Assembly: GCF_016405985.1 (NCBI RefSeq)
Contig: NZ_JAEFCF010000018.1
Span: 1-64,000, forward strand
Length of the DNA: 64,000 nt
Direction: 5' to 3'
Source of the DNA: Paracoccus sp. IB05
Lineage (GTDB): Bacteria; Pseudomonadota; Alphaproteobacteria; Rhodobacterales; Rhodobacteraceae
Part shown: positions 45,916 to 54,685 of the stretch, piece after piece
How the letters are laid out: each line of letters begins with the position of its first letter
How positions within the stretch are numbered: position 1 is the stretch's first letter
Notes under the pieces: generated by a model
Told to the model about the DNA's origin: nothing
Seen by the model: only the letters and a program-made list of their open reading frames with translations
Database searches by the model: none
Position numbers and translations under genes: made by a program

Positions 45916-47750
45916 GGTTCATCACCGAGATGCTTGTAAATCGTCGTCCGCGACATGCCGAGCGCGCGCGCCGCGAGCGAGACATTCCCCTCATGTCGCT
46001 GCACAGCGGTGCGGATGGCCTGGCACTGGCTTTCCTTCCAGGGCACGCCCGTGCATTGGCTGCAGCAATCAGCCACCGGCACCGCAGCCGGCTGCGGCAG
46101 CAGCGCGTCGAAATCGGTCACCTCCAATACACCATCGGTGGAACCCAGCATGGCCTGGATCACAGTCGCGCGCAGCTCATGCAGGTTCCCGGGCCAGTCA
46201 TGTGCGGCCAGCCGCGCCAGGGCAGTTTCGGAAATCCGCGCCTCCGCCCGCACTGACCGCGCGAAACGCAAGGCCAGCGCCGCAAGATCCGCACGTTTGC
46301 GCAAGGGCGGCAGTTCCAGCCGGAAGCCTTCGAGCCGGTAGCGCAAGGCCGGAAGCAGCCCCGCCAGCCCGCCCGCCTCGCTGGTTACGCTTACCACCCG
46401 GAGATCGCAACGGATCAGCGCGCCGGTCGCAGGCTGGCGATATTCGCCACTGTCAAGCACCCCGGCCAGCGCCGCCTGAGCCATCTGCGGCAAAGCGGTG
46501 ACCTCATCAAGCAGCAGGGTTCCGCCCTCTGTCTGTTGCAAAAGGCCCGGCTGCCCTTCTGCGCCCAAAAGCTGCGGCAGATCGGCCTCGGCCAGCATCC
46601 TGCCATCCAGCACCACAAGCGGCCCAGGCCGCGCCATCGCCGCATGGGCCAGCCGCGCGATCAGTGCCTTGCCGGTGCCGGTCTCGCCGCTGATCGCAAT
46701 CACCACGCCGCGCCGCGCCGCATCGGGCAAGGCCTGCAAACGCTGCCAGAGTGCCGGGTCTTCGACCACGACATCGCGAAACAGGTTCTTCGCCGGCGCC
46801 GCCTCGTCCGCGACGGGCCTCAGCCGCCGGGCCAGCGCGAAACTCGCCCGGTTCGCCACCGCGCGCAGCGACACCGCCGAGCCGATCCGGTCACGGATGC
46901 GCAATGTCTCTCCCTCGGCCAGACGGCGCTGAATCGCGGCAAAGGGCTGCTCGAAGATGCGGTCAAAACTCTCGCCCATCAGGCGCGGGAAGCCGGTCAG
47001 GAACATCTCACCCTTGCGATTGATCGCCGTGACGGTGAGGTCTTCGCCGAGCACCAGCATCCCCATCGACAGCGTACCGAGATATTCCGGCCTCGGGTGG
47101 AACTGCAATACGATGCTGCGGTCATGGCGGACGCGGATCAGACTGTTCTCGATGCTGGATGCCGACATCTGCACCAGGGCCGCCGTATGCTGCTGCCGCA
47201 CCGCAGACATCGATGAGGCATCCAGCACCCCCGCAAGCTGCCCCGCCCCGTCAAAGATCGGCGCCGAGATGCAGGAGACATCGCCATGTGCGCGCAGAAA
47301 ATGCTCGCCGCCATAGACCTGGGCGGGGCGCCCTGTCGCGATACAGACCCCCATCGCATTGGTGCCGCGCAGATCCTCGCTCCAGACCGAGCCGGGGATC
47401 ACCTGGGCCCCCGCCTCGGTTTCGGCGAATTGCGGGTCATGCATCGTATCCAGCACCACCCCTTCGGGCGAGCCAAGCGCGATCATGAAATTCGAGCCGG
47501 CGATCTGATCGAACAACAGTTCCAGCTCTGGCCGCGCGAAGCGGATCAGATCGGCGTGAAGCTGGCAGGTCGCGGTGAATTCTGTCGATGACTGGATCAG
47601 CCGCCGGCTTCTCTCCAGCGGGTCAAGGCCATGATCAAGGCTTCTGAGCCAGCTTTCCGTAATATCTCCGGGCAGCGCGCCGCCGGGAAAACGCCCTTGC
47701 GTTTCAAGTTGATGGCGGGCGCGGGTCAGTGCCGAAGTCTGCATCTCCAT
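45912..47750 (-). CDS. AcoR-family regulator lacking the GAFTGA sigma-54 loop
   Basis: The 612-residue protein has an N-terminal GAF-like effector domain of AcoR type (about 60-215, with LRGTNAMGVCIA), a PAS-like segment, and an AAA+ domain with Walker A GETGTGK (355-361) and Walker B (LLLDEV). A C-terminal Fis-type helix-turn-helix follows (NVSLAARALGMSRTTIYKHL). The GAFTGA loop that contacts sigma-54 is deleted: the sequence runs from VLDGRMLAEADLP to GLLQQTEGGTLLLDE. It therefore probably regulates sigma-70 promoters or acts as a repressor. Start ATG 47750 has GGGGAGGGG ahead. It is divergent from an alcohol dehydrogenase gene and overlaps rpoN tail-to-tail by four bases. Confidence 0.85.
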   Translation of the reverse strand: MEMQTSALTRARHQLETQGRFPGGALPGDITESWLRSLDHGLDPLERSRRLIQSSTEFTATCQLHADLIRFARPELELLFDQIAGSNFMIALGSPEGVVLDTMHDPQFAETEAGAQVIPGSVWSEDLRGTNAMGVCIATGRPAQVYGGEHFLRAHGDVSCISAPIFDGAGQLAGVLDASSMSAVRQQHTAALVQMSASSIENSLIRVRHDRSIVLQFHPRPEYLGTLSMGMLVLGEDLTVTAINRKGEMFLTGFPRLMGESFDRIFEQPFAAIQRRLAEGETLRIRDRIGSAVSLRAVANRASFALARRLRPVADEAAPAKNLFRDVVVEDPALWQRLQALPDAARRGVVIAISGETGTGKALIARLAHAAMARPGPLVVLDGRMLAEADLPQLLGAEGQPGLLQQTEGGTLLLDEVTALPQMAQAALAGVLDSGEYRQPATGALIRCDLRVVSVTSEAGGLAGLLPALRYRLEGFRLELPPLRKRADLAALALRFARSVRAEARISETALARLAAHDWPGNLHELRATVIQAMLGSTDGVLEVTDFDALLPQPAAVPVADCCSQCTGVPWKESQCQAIRTAVQRHEGNVSLAARALGMSRTTIYKHLGDEP

Positions 47751-47891
47751 GGCGCCGGCCCCTCCCCGGGCTTGTCCATTTCTTTTGTGCCGGGCCGCCT
47801 CCCCGCGCCCCGACAGCCCTTTTTGCGGGCCGTTCGAAAACGTATCGGCTGCCCGCCACCTGTCAACCTTGGCCTGTGATTCGCCCTGACC

Positions 47892-48000
47892 TGTCCAGTT
47901 TCTGAACATCTCTCACGCCGCAGGGCACAAGTGGCCTGCCCCCGGCCAGACTGTTCACCCCCTGAACAGCGCCAGCCCTGGATCGTCCAGTTCGCGGACG
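47892..48000. promoter_or_regulatory. Three 17-bp dyads in the regulator/dehydrogenase gap
   Basis: All three have a 6-N5-6 plan: TGTCCA-N5-TGAACA (47892-47908), TGTTCA-N5-TGAACA (47952-47968, extended by one more base pair) and CGTCCA-N5-CGGACG (47984-48000). The shared form is YGTYCA-N5-TGRACR with slight divergence in site 3. They are probable operators of the adjacent Fis-type regulator. Confidence 0.65.
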
Positions 48001-48102
48001 CCCCCCCGCCGCAAATTCCGCCGGGTTTGCCAGCGCGGCCAGGATGCGCCACCTCTTCGCCCTACCGCCGGGGAGGGCGGTATCCGAGGAGGCAACCCGA
48101 CC

Positions 48103-49155
48103 ATGAAAGCCCAGGTTCTTCATACCTATGATCCCGCTCTGACCGCGCCCGAATGGGTGCGCGGCGCAGAGGTGGCGGATCCGAAGATCGTGAAATCGAG
48201 TGACGTGATCATCCGCATCGGCGGCGCGGGGGTCTGTCGCACCGATCTCCATATTATCGAGGGCATCTGGCGTCCCCATACCGACCCTTCGGGCACCGCC
48301 CTCCTGCCTTTGATCATGGGGCATGAGAATGCAGGCTGGATCGAAGAGATCGGGCCCGAGGTCGAAGGCTTCAAAAAAGGCGATCCGGTGATCGTCCACC
48401 CAAAAGTGACGGGGGGCACCTGTATCGCCTGCCGTCGCGGCCATGACATGCATGGCGAGGGGAAATTCCCCGGGCTCGACAGCAATGGGGGCTATGCGGA
48501 ACTGCTGCAGACCTCGGCCAGGAATCTGATCGCGCTGCCTAAGACGCTCGCCCCGAAAGATGTGGCACCCTATGCCGATGCCGGGCTCACCGCTTACCGG
48601 GCGGCGAAAAAGGCGGCGCAGCAATTGCTGCCGGATCAGGCTGCCGTGGTGATCGGGGCCGGTGGCCTTGGCCATATCGGCATCCAGGTGTTGCGCGCCA
48701 TGTGCGCCGCGCGGATCATCGTGGTCGACACCTCAGACGCCTCGCTCTCGCTGGCCGCTGAACATGGGGCCGATCACCTGATCAAGGCCGATGGCGGCGA
48801 GGTCGACGCGGTTCTCGCGCTGACCGGCGGCAAAGGGGCGGAAGCGGTGATCGACTTCGTCGGCGAAAAGGGCACCACGAAGAAGGGTCTCGATATGACC
48901 CGGCCCATGGGCAGCTATTACGTCGTCGGCTACGGCGAGGAGATCCGCGTCCCCACCGTCGATATGGTGATCACCGAGAAGAACATCATCGGAAATCTCG
49001 TCGGCACCTGGGCCGAACTGACCGAGCTGATGGCGCTTGCCGATCGCGGCCTCGTGGAACTGGCGACGAAACATTACCGGCTCGATCAGGCCAATCAGGC
49101 GCTGCAAGACCTGCACCAGGGCAAGATCCGCGGCCGTGCCGTGCTGGTGCCTTAA
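48103..49155 (+). CDS. Zinc-type alcohol dehydrogenase upstream of the ABC importer
   Basis: The 350-residue medium-chain dehydrogenase is closely similar to the last gene of the mim operon (30334-31377), sharing GVCRTDLHIIEG, GHENAGW, RRGHDM and the NAD-binding GAGGLGHIGIQ. Catalytic zinc ligands are intact. Of the four structural-zinc cysteines only the middle two remain (GGTCIACRRGHDMHG); the first and last are glycine, so the structural zinc is probably lost. ATG 48103 follows GAGGAGG. The ABC transporter genes begin 40 bases downstream, suggesting it oxidises the imported polyol or alcohol. Confidence 0.88.
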   Translation: MKAQVLHTYDPALTAPEWVRGAEVADPKIVKSSDVIIRIGGAGVCRTDLHIIEGIWRPHTDPSGTALLPLIMGHENAGWIEEIGPEVEGFKKGDPVIVHPKVTGGTCIACRRGHDMHGEGKFPGLDSNGGYAELLQTSARNLIALPKTLAPKDVAPYADAGLTAYRAAKKAAQQLLPDQAAVVIGAGGLGHIGIQVLRAMCAARIIVVDTSDASLSLAAEHGADHLIKADGGEVDAVLALTGGKGAEAVIDFVGEKGTTKKGLDMTRPMGSYYVVGYGEEIRVPTVDMVITEKNIIGNLVGTWAELTELMALADRGLVELATKHYRLDQANQALQDLHQGKIRGRAVLVP

Positions 49156-49195
49156 CGGGCACCGGCAAACTGCAACCTGACTCTGGGAGGAAGTC

Positions 49196-50728
49196 ATGAC
49201 CAAAGGAACCGCTTTGAAGCGGCTGTTTCTTGCGACCACCGTTCTGGCCTGTGCCACCGGTCTCGCAAGCGCCGGGGATTATTCGAAATACGGCATCAAA
49301 GAAGATGTGCCGGGGATCTGCAGCTATGCGGCCATTGATGCGAAAGACTATTCCGGCCGCACGCTGAACGTCATCACCCATGCGATCCCGGTGATCGGTG
49401 AACCGACCGCCCTGCATGCCCAGCAATTCCAGGAGCTGACCGGGGCCACGGTGAATGTGGTCCATGTGCCGTTTGGCGACCTGTTCCAGCGCGTCATGAT
49501 CCCGTTCCAGACCCAGCAGGCGGCCTATGACGTCCTGTTCTATGCCTCGCTCTGGATCGGCGATTTCAACCCTTACCTGGCCGAAGTGCCTGCCGAATAT
49601 CAGCAGGTCTCGGGTATGCAGGCGGTGACCGCCACCTATCGCGGCATCGCCTCCTGGGGGGATCGGATGCTGCAATACACCATGGATGGCGACCGGCATT
49701 ACCTGAAATACCGTGCCGATGTATTTGACAACGCTGACGCCCAGGCGCTGTTCAAAGAGAAAACCGGCCGCGACCTGACCGTCCCCGCCACCTGGGAGGA
49801 ATATAACGAGGTCGCCGCTGTCTTCACCAATACCGACTGGGATGGCGATGGCGCGCCGAATTTCGGCACCGCCGAGGTCACCAAACGCGATGATCTGATG
49901 TTCTCGGCCTTCATCAGCCGGGTCGCGCCCTATGCGAAGCACCCCGATGTGAAGGGTGGTTTCTTCTTTGACCTCGAGACCATGACACCTTTGGTGAACA
50001 CCCCCGGCTGGGTGCGCGGGCTGGAGCTGTTTGTCGAAGCCCAGGCCTCGATGCCGCCGGGAGGCACCTCCTTCGGGCTGGGTGACGAGATCTTTTCCTT
50101 CGGCGGCGGGCAGACGCTGATGTCTTACAGCTGGGATGATGCCTTCATCCAGGCGATGCAGGAAGACAGCCCGATCCGCAACAAGGTCGCCGCGGCCATG
50201 CTGCCCGGTGCGCGCGAGGTCTGGAACCGCGAGACCGGCGCCTGGGATAGTTTCGAGGATCCGAACCGCGTCGCCTATGTCACCTGGGGCTGGACCTCGG
50301 CCGTGGCAAAGGACAGCAAGAACCAGGATATGGCCTTCGATTTCCTGTGTTTCTTCGCCAATGAGGGCAATACGGAATCCGATCTTCAGATCGGGCGTTT
50401 CGGGATCAACCCCTACCGCGACAGCCATTTCGACCCAGCGTTTTACGAGACCGAACTCGGCTGGGACAAGGCGGTGGCCGAGACCTATACGACCACGCTG
50501 AAAGGCATCGACACCGCGCCGAACCAGGTTTTTGACCTGCGGGTGCCGGGGGTAGGGGAATTCATGTCCTCGCTTGCCGCCGGAGTTGCGCGGGCACAAT
50601 CGGGCGAGCAGACGGCCCAGGCCGCGCTGGACGGTGTCGCCGCCGAATGGAACGCCATTGTCGAACGCATCGGTGCGGACCGGGTCCGCGAGGCCTATGC
50701 CAATGTGGTCGCGCTCGAAGACCGCTGA
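49196..50728 (+). CDS. ABC transporter substrate-binding protein (CUT1/GlpV-like)
   Basis: The 510-residue periplasmic protein begins with a signal peptide (LKRLFLATTVLACATGLASA, cleavage near AGD). It has the features of family 1 carbohydrate/polyol-binding proteins (AQQFQELTGATVNVVHVPFG, and GWTSAVAKDSKNQD). It is the first gene of a five-gene importer. Order and the presence of two ATPases recall the rhizobial glycerol importer GlpVPQST, so glycerol or another polyol is a reasonable but unproven substrate. A strong stem-loop follows the gene. Confidence 0.88.
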   Translation: MTKGTALKRLFLATTVLACATGLASAGDYSKYGIKEDVPGICSYAAIDAKDYSGRTLNVITHAIPVIGEPTALHAQQFQELTGATVNVVHVPFGDLFQRVMIPFQTQQAAYDVLFYASLWIGDFNPYLAEVPAEYQQVSGMQAVTATYRGIASWGDRMLQYTMDGDRHYLKYRADVFDNADAQALFKEKTGRDLTVPATWEEYNEVAAVFTNTDWDGDGAPNFGTAEVTKRDDLMFSAFISRVAPYAKHPDVKGGFFFDLETMTPLVNTPGWVRGLELFVEAQASMPPGGTSFGLGDEIFSFGGGQTLMSYSWDDAFIQAMQEDSPIRNKVAAAMLPGAREVWNRETGAWDSFEDPNRVAYVTWGWTSAVAKDSKNQDMAFDFLCFFANEGNTESDLQIGRFGINPYRDSHFDPAFYETELGWDKAVAETYTTTLKGIDTAPNQVFDLRVPGVGEFMSSLAAGVARAQSGEQTAQAALDGVAAEWNAIVERIGADRVREAYANVVALEDR

Positions 50729-50733
50729 CCTGA

Positions 50734-50758
50734 CGGAGGGCCGCGCCCCGGCCCTCCG
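50734..50758 (+). terminator. Intercistronic stem-loop after the binding-protein gene
   Basis: CGGAGGGCCG (50734-50743) pairs perfectly with CGGCCCTCCG (50749-50758), a 10-bp stem with a five-base loop and no T-run. Placed six bases after the binding-protein stop, it probably protects that message and lowers read-through into the permease genes. Confidence 0.75.
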
Positions 50759-50849
50759 CTTCCCTGCGCCCGTTTCGGCCTGGCCGGCAAGTCATCCGGA
50801 GGGCCGCATTCCGCAGGCCCAGACCGCAAGCCGCTTCCGGAGGATCCCC

Positions 50850-51719
50850 GTGTACCGCCAGAAATACATCTTCCTGCTGCCAGGCCTGCTGGTCCTGATC
50901 GCGGTGATCCTTTTCCCGCTCCTCTTCACCATCCGCGTCAGTTTCTCGTCCTGGGATGTCTATAATCCGGGCCTGAACAATGCCGGCGGCGCGATGTATG
51001 CCAGAATGTGGGACGATGCCCGCTATTGGGAGGCGCTGAGGCGGCTCTCTGTCCTGAGCATTTCAACCGTTCTGATCCAGTATGTGCTGGGCTTTGCGCT
51101 GGCGCTGCTGGTCTGGCGCGAGATCGCGGCGCGGCGGTTCTTCCGGGTGCTGTTTCTGGTGCCGATGATGACGACGCCGGTGGTGATGTCGGTGATCTGG
51201 CGCACCATCTTTCACGAAAGCCTCGGGCCGCTGAACCCGATCCTAGACGCCATCGGCATCGGCGCCCAGCCCTGGCTGTCGCAACCCGGATTTGCCTTCG
51301 CCGCCGTAATGGTGGTCGAGATCTGGCAATGGACGCCCTTCATGTTCCTCCTTCTGCTCGCAGGGTTGCTGTCCCTGCCCTCCGAGCCCTTCCTTGCCGC
51401 CAAGGTCGACGGGGCCGGGCCGATCCGCACCTTTCTGTCGGTGACCTTCCCGATGATGGGCGCGATTTCGGTGGGCGCCATCCTGATCCGCGCGATCGAG
51501 GCGTCAAAGATCATGGAGACGGTCTATGTCCTGACCTCGGGTGGTCCAGGAACATCAACCGAAACAGTGAGTTACTACATTTATATCCGGGGAATGCGTG
51601 ATTTCCAGATCGGCTATTCTGCGGCTTTGTCACTGACCTATCTGATCATCATGGCGGTGGCACTGACCCTGATCGCGAAAGCGCTGATGCGGCTGATGGT
51701 GCGGGGGGCACAGGCATGA
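50850..51719 (+). CDS. ABC transporter permease 1 (CUT1 family)
   Basis: The 289-residue inner-membrane permease has six helices. The family EAA loop, which docks the ATPase, reads EPFLAAKVDGAGPIRTFLSV (about 183-202). GTG 50850 is the chosen start because CCGGAGGA stands just ahead and the first helix (YIFLLPGLLVLIAVILFPLL) follows; the longer frame upstream crosses the stem-loop and looks non-coding. The stop overlaps the next gene by four bases. Confidence 0.88.
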   Translation: MYRQKYIFLLPGLLVLIAVILFPLLFTIRVSFSSWDVYNPGLNNAGGAMYARMWDDARYWEALRRLSVLSISTVLIQYVLGFALALLVWREIAARRFFRVLFLVPMMTTPVVMSVIWRTIFHESLGPLNPILDAIGIGAQPWLSQPGFAFAAVMVVEIWQWTPFMFLLLLAGLLSLPSEPFLAAKVDGAGPIRTFLSVTFPMMGAISVGAILIRAIEASKIMETVYVLTSGGPGTSTETVSYYIYIRGMRDFQIGYSAALSLTYLIIMAVALTLIAKALMRLMVRGAQA

Positions 51720-52558
51720 AGACGTTCTATCTTGCGCTGAAATACCTCGCTGTCACGCTCTGGTCGGCTTTCGTGATCTTTCCCTTCCTCTGGATGCTCT
51801 CGACCAGTTTCAAGTCGCAAAACGCGGTGACCGGCGGCGCGACCTGGATCCCCTGGGCGCAATTCGAGCCCTCGCTTGCCGGCTGGAAATCGCTCTTCGG
51901 CGGGGTTGGCGGCATCAATATTGTGAAACCCTATATCAATTCGGTCATCGTCACCGGCACAGCATCGGTCATCGCACTGGTGCTGGGCACCCTTGCCGCT
52001 TACGGGCTGTCGCGCTTTACCTTCCGCGCCGGGCCGATCCGCAACGCAGACATCACCTTCTTCTTCATCTCGCAGCGCATCATGCCGCCCATCGTGCTGG
52101 CGATCCCGTTCTTCCTGATGCTGCGCTGGCTGGGGCTTCTCGACAGCCTGCCGGGGCTGATCCTTGTCTATGTCGCGGCGCTGATGCCGATTGCGGTCTG
52201 GGTGATGGTGGATTTCTTCAACACCATCCCGCGTGCGCTGGATGAGATGGCCTGGCTGGATGGCTGTACGCCCGTCACCACCTTCCTGCGGGTGATCCTG
52301 CCGAATGTGGCTCCGGGCCTTGTGGTCGCGGGCATGTTCTGCCTGATCTTCGGCTGGAATGACTTTTTCTTCGCCTTCACGCTGACCTTCACCCAGACGC
52401 AGCTATTGCCGGTTTCCATCGTCGCGCTGAACTCATCCGTCACACCCTGGTGGTCGCTTTCCGCCGCCGCCATTGTCTCGGTAGCACCTCTGGCGGTACT
52501 GGCCTTCGTGGTTGAGCGTTTCCTTGCACGCGGCGGTCTCGCCGGGGCGGTGCGCTGA
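51716..52558 (+). CDS. ABC transporter permease 2 (CUT1 family)
   Basis: The 280-residue permease has six helices and an EAA loop reading DEMAWLDGCTPVTTFLRVIL (about 176-195). It forms the heterodimeric channel with permease 1. Its ATG overlaps the preceding stop (ATGA), and its stop shares a base with the next start (TGATG), so translation is tightly coupled. Confidence 0.9.
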   Translation: MKTFYLALKYLAVTLWSAFVIFPFLWMLSTSFKSQNAVTGGATWIPWAQFEPSLAGWKSLFGGVGGINIVKPYINSVIVTGTASVIALVLGTLAAYGLSRFTFRAGPIRNADITFFFISQRIMPPIVLAIPFFLMLRWLGLLDSLPGLILVYVAALMPIAVWVMVDFFNTIPRALDEMAWLDGCTPVTTFLRVILPNVAPGLVVAGMFCLIFGWNDFFFAFTLTFTQTQLLPVSIVALNSSVTPWWSLSAAAIVSVAPLAVLAFVVERFLARGGLAGAVR

Positions 52559-53610
52559 TGCTGCACCTCGAAGATCTCAGCCTGTCCGAGGGCGGCGTGC
52601 CGCATCTCGCCGGCATCAGCCTCAAGTTCAAACCGGGTCTGACAACGCTGCTGGGCCGCACGGGGGCCGGTAAGACCACGCTTTTGCGCGCGATTGCGGG
52701 CCTTGTGCAGCCCGCCGGGCGGATCAGTTTCAACGGCGAGGACTGGTCGCATATCCCGCCCTGGCGGCGGCCCGTAGCGATGGTGACACAGCAATTCATC
52801 AATTACCCGCATCTCAACGTGCTGGATAACCTCGCTTTCCCACTGATCCGCCGGGGCGAGGAGAAAGCTGCGGCGCGCGAGGCTGCGCGCGACATGCTGG
52901 GCCGTGTGGGCCTTGCGCAAATGGCCAGCCGGCGCCCGTCCGAGCTTTCGGGCGGCCAGCAGCAGCGGGTCGCCATCGCGCGCGCGCTGGTCAAAGGGGC
53001 GCCGATCCTTCTGCTGGATGAGCCCTTCGTGAACCTTGATTACAACCTGCGCGAAGGGATGCGCGAAGAGCTCTCTGCACTGCTTCATGCCACCAGGACC
53101 ACGGTGATCTATGCCTCGACCGACCCGCGCGAGGCGCTCCGGATGGGCGACGCCGTCGTCCTGATGTCCGAGGGGCGCGCGCTGCAATCCGGTCCGCCGC
53201 GCGCGGTTTTCACCGCGCCAGAGACGCTTGAGGCGGCGAAAGTGGTCAATGACCCACCGGTCAATCTGCTGGGCGCAGATCTCAGTGACACCGGCCTCGA
53301 GATCGACCATCTCGGCGCCGCGCCGCGCGACAGTATCACAGGGCTGCCGCCTGGCCGCTACACGCTGGCGCTGCGCGCGGAAGATATCCGCCAGGGCGGT
53401 GACCTGATGGCGCGGGTCGCGCTGACCGAAGTGACGGGGTCCGAGACCGTGACCCATCTCGATGCCGGAGGCCAGCCGCTCGTCATGCTGGAACGCCGGA
53501 TCGCAGACCATGCCCTTGGCCAGAACCTTTGCATAACACCCGATCTGAGCCGCGCCCTGGTCTATGGCGCCGATGGCAGGCTGATCGCGAAAGGGGGCCA
53601 GAATGGCTGA
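52558..53610 (+). CDS. ABC transporter ATPase 1, H-loop degenerate
   Basis: The 350-residue ATPase has Walker A GRTGAGKTT (33-41), an intact signature LSGGQ (130-134), Walker B ILLLDEP and a C-terminal MalK-like regulatory domain. The switch (H-loop) histidine is replaced: VTHD of relatives reads ASTD, with Thr188 at the His position. Its own nucleotide site should therefore hydrolyse ATP poorly, while it can still offer a good signature motif to its partner. It overlaps the second ATPase gene by eight bases. Confidence 0.9.
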   Translation: MLHLEDLSLSEGGVPHLAGISLKFKPGLTTLLGRTGAGKTTLLRAIAGLVQPAGRISFNGEDWSHIPPWRRPVAMVTQQFINYPHLNVLDNLAFPLIRRGEEKAAAREAARDMLGRVGLAQMASRRPSELSGGQQQRVAIARALVKGAPILLLDEPFVNLDYNLREGMREELSALLHATRTTVIYASTDPREALRMGDAVVLMSEGRALQSGPPRAVFTAPETLEAAKVVNDPPVNLLGADLSDTGLEIDHLGAAPRDSITGLPPGRYTLALRAEDIRQGGDLMARVALTEVTGSETVTHLDAGGQPLVMLERRIADHALGQNLCITPDLSRALVYGADGRLIAKGGQNG

Positions 53611-54682
53611 GATCCGGCTTGAGACCCTCGCGCATCGCTACAGTCCGCACGGGGCCTATGCGCTGAAGCCGCTCGACATGACCTGGCGCTCGGGCGGGAC
53701 TTATGCGCTGCTCGGCCCCTCTGGCTGCGGCAAATCGACAATGCTCAACATTATTTCCGGCCTGATCCACCCGTCTGAAGGCCGGGTGCTGTTCGACGGC
53801 AGGGACGTCGCCGCTTTTGACACCGGGCGCCGCAAGATCGCCCAGGTCTTCCAGGTGCCGGTGATTTACCGGTCGATGACGGTGGGGCAGAATCTCGGCT
53901 TTCCACTGGTCTGCCAGGGCGCGCCCGCCGCCCATCGCCGCAAACGGGTGGAGACGATTGCCGACCGGCTCGGCCTTGGCGCGGTGTTGAACCGCCCCGC
54001 CAATGCGCTGACGGCGGATCAGAAGCAGCTCGTTTCACTCGGGCGCGGCCTCGTGCGCGAGGATGTGGCCGCGATCCTGCTTGATGAGCCTCTGACGGTG
54101 ATCGACCCGCAGCAGAAATTCGACCTCCGCCGTATCCTCAAGGAAATAAACGTGGAATTCGGCGTGACCATGGTGCTGGTGACGCATGATCAGACCGAGG
54201 CGATGACCTTTGCCGAAGAGGTGATCGTGATGAATATGGGTGAAGTGGTGCAGGCGGGCACGCCGCGTGAGCTGTTCGAACACCCCGCCACGCGCCATGT
54301 CGGCAGCTTCATCGGGGCGCCGGCGATGAATTTCCTGGCCGCGGTGGCGCAGGATGGCCAGGCGATGGTGCCCGGCACCGGTCTTGCTTTGCCGCTGCCT
54401 GCGGATGTGGGCTCCGGATCGGGCCCGGGCCCGGGCGAAGCGCTGACCCTCGGCTTCCGGCCCGAACATCTGCAACTGGCGGGCAAAGACGCGGCGCTCT
54501 CCGGCACCGTGACCCGGATCTGGTTCGAGGGGCTCGACGAGATCATCGCGCTTTCGCATCCGGCGGGTGAGATCCGGCTGCGCGCGCCTGCGGGCACCGG
54601 GCTCTCGCCCGGCGACCACGCCGGCATCGTACCGGAGCCGGGGCGGCTGCGGCTTTATGTGGCGGATCGTCTGGCGGGCTGA
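53603..54682 (+). CDS. ABC transporter ATPase 2, signature motif degenerate
   Basis: The 359-residue ATPase has Walker A GPSGCGKST, Walker B AILLDEP and an intact H-loop (VTHD, His195). The signature LSGGQ is replaced by LTADQ (136-140), and the D-loop is VIDP instead of NLDA. A MalK-like domain follows. Paired with ATPase 1 it would make one canonical composite site (its Walker A, B and His with the partner LSGGQ) and one degenerate site. It ends the ABC operon. Confidence 0.9.
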   Translation: MAEIRLETLAHRYSPHGAYALKPLDMTWRSGGTYALLGPSGCGKSTMLNIISGLIHPSEGRVLFDGRDVAAFDTGRRKIAQVFQVPVIYRSMTVGQNLGFPLVCQGAPAAHRRKRVETIADRLGLGAVLNRPANALTADQKQLVSLGRGLVREDVAAILLDEPLTVIDPQQKFDLRRILKEINVEFGVTMVLVTHDQTEAMTFAEEVIVMNMGEVVQAGTPRELFEHPATRHVGSFIGAPAMNFLAAVAQDGQAMVPGTGLALPLPADVGSGSGPGPGEALTLGFRPEHLQLAGKDAALSGTVTRIWFEGLDEIIALSHPAGEIRLRAPAGTGLSPGDHAGIVPEPGRLRLYVADRLAG

Positions 54683-54685
54683 GCC

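Noticed and set aside
47933-47975. Possible sigma-54 promoter (TGGCCTG-N4-CGGCC) before the alcohol dehydrogenase
   Set aside because: Spacing fits but the -24 and -12 bases match poorly and it overlaps a regulator dyad; the adjacent regulator lacks GAFTGA.
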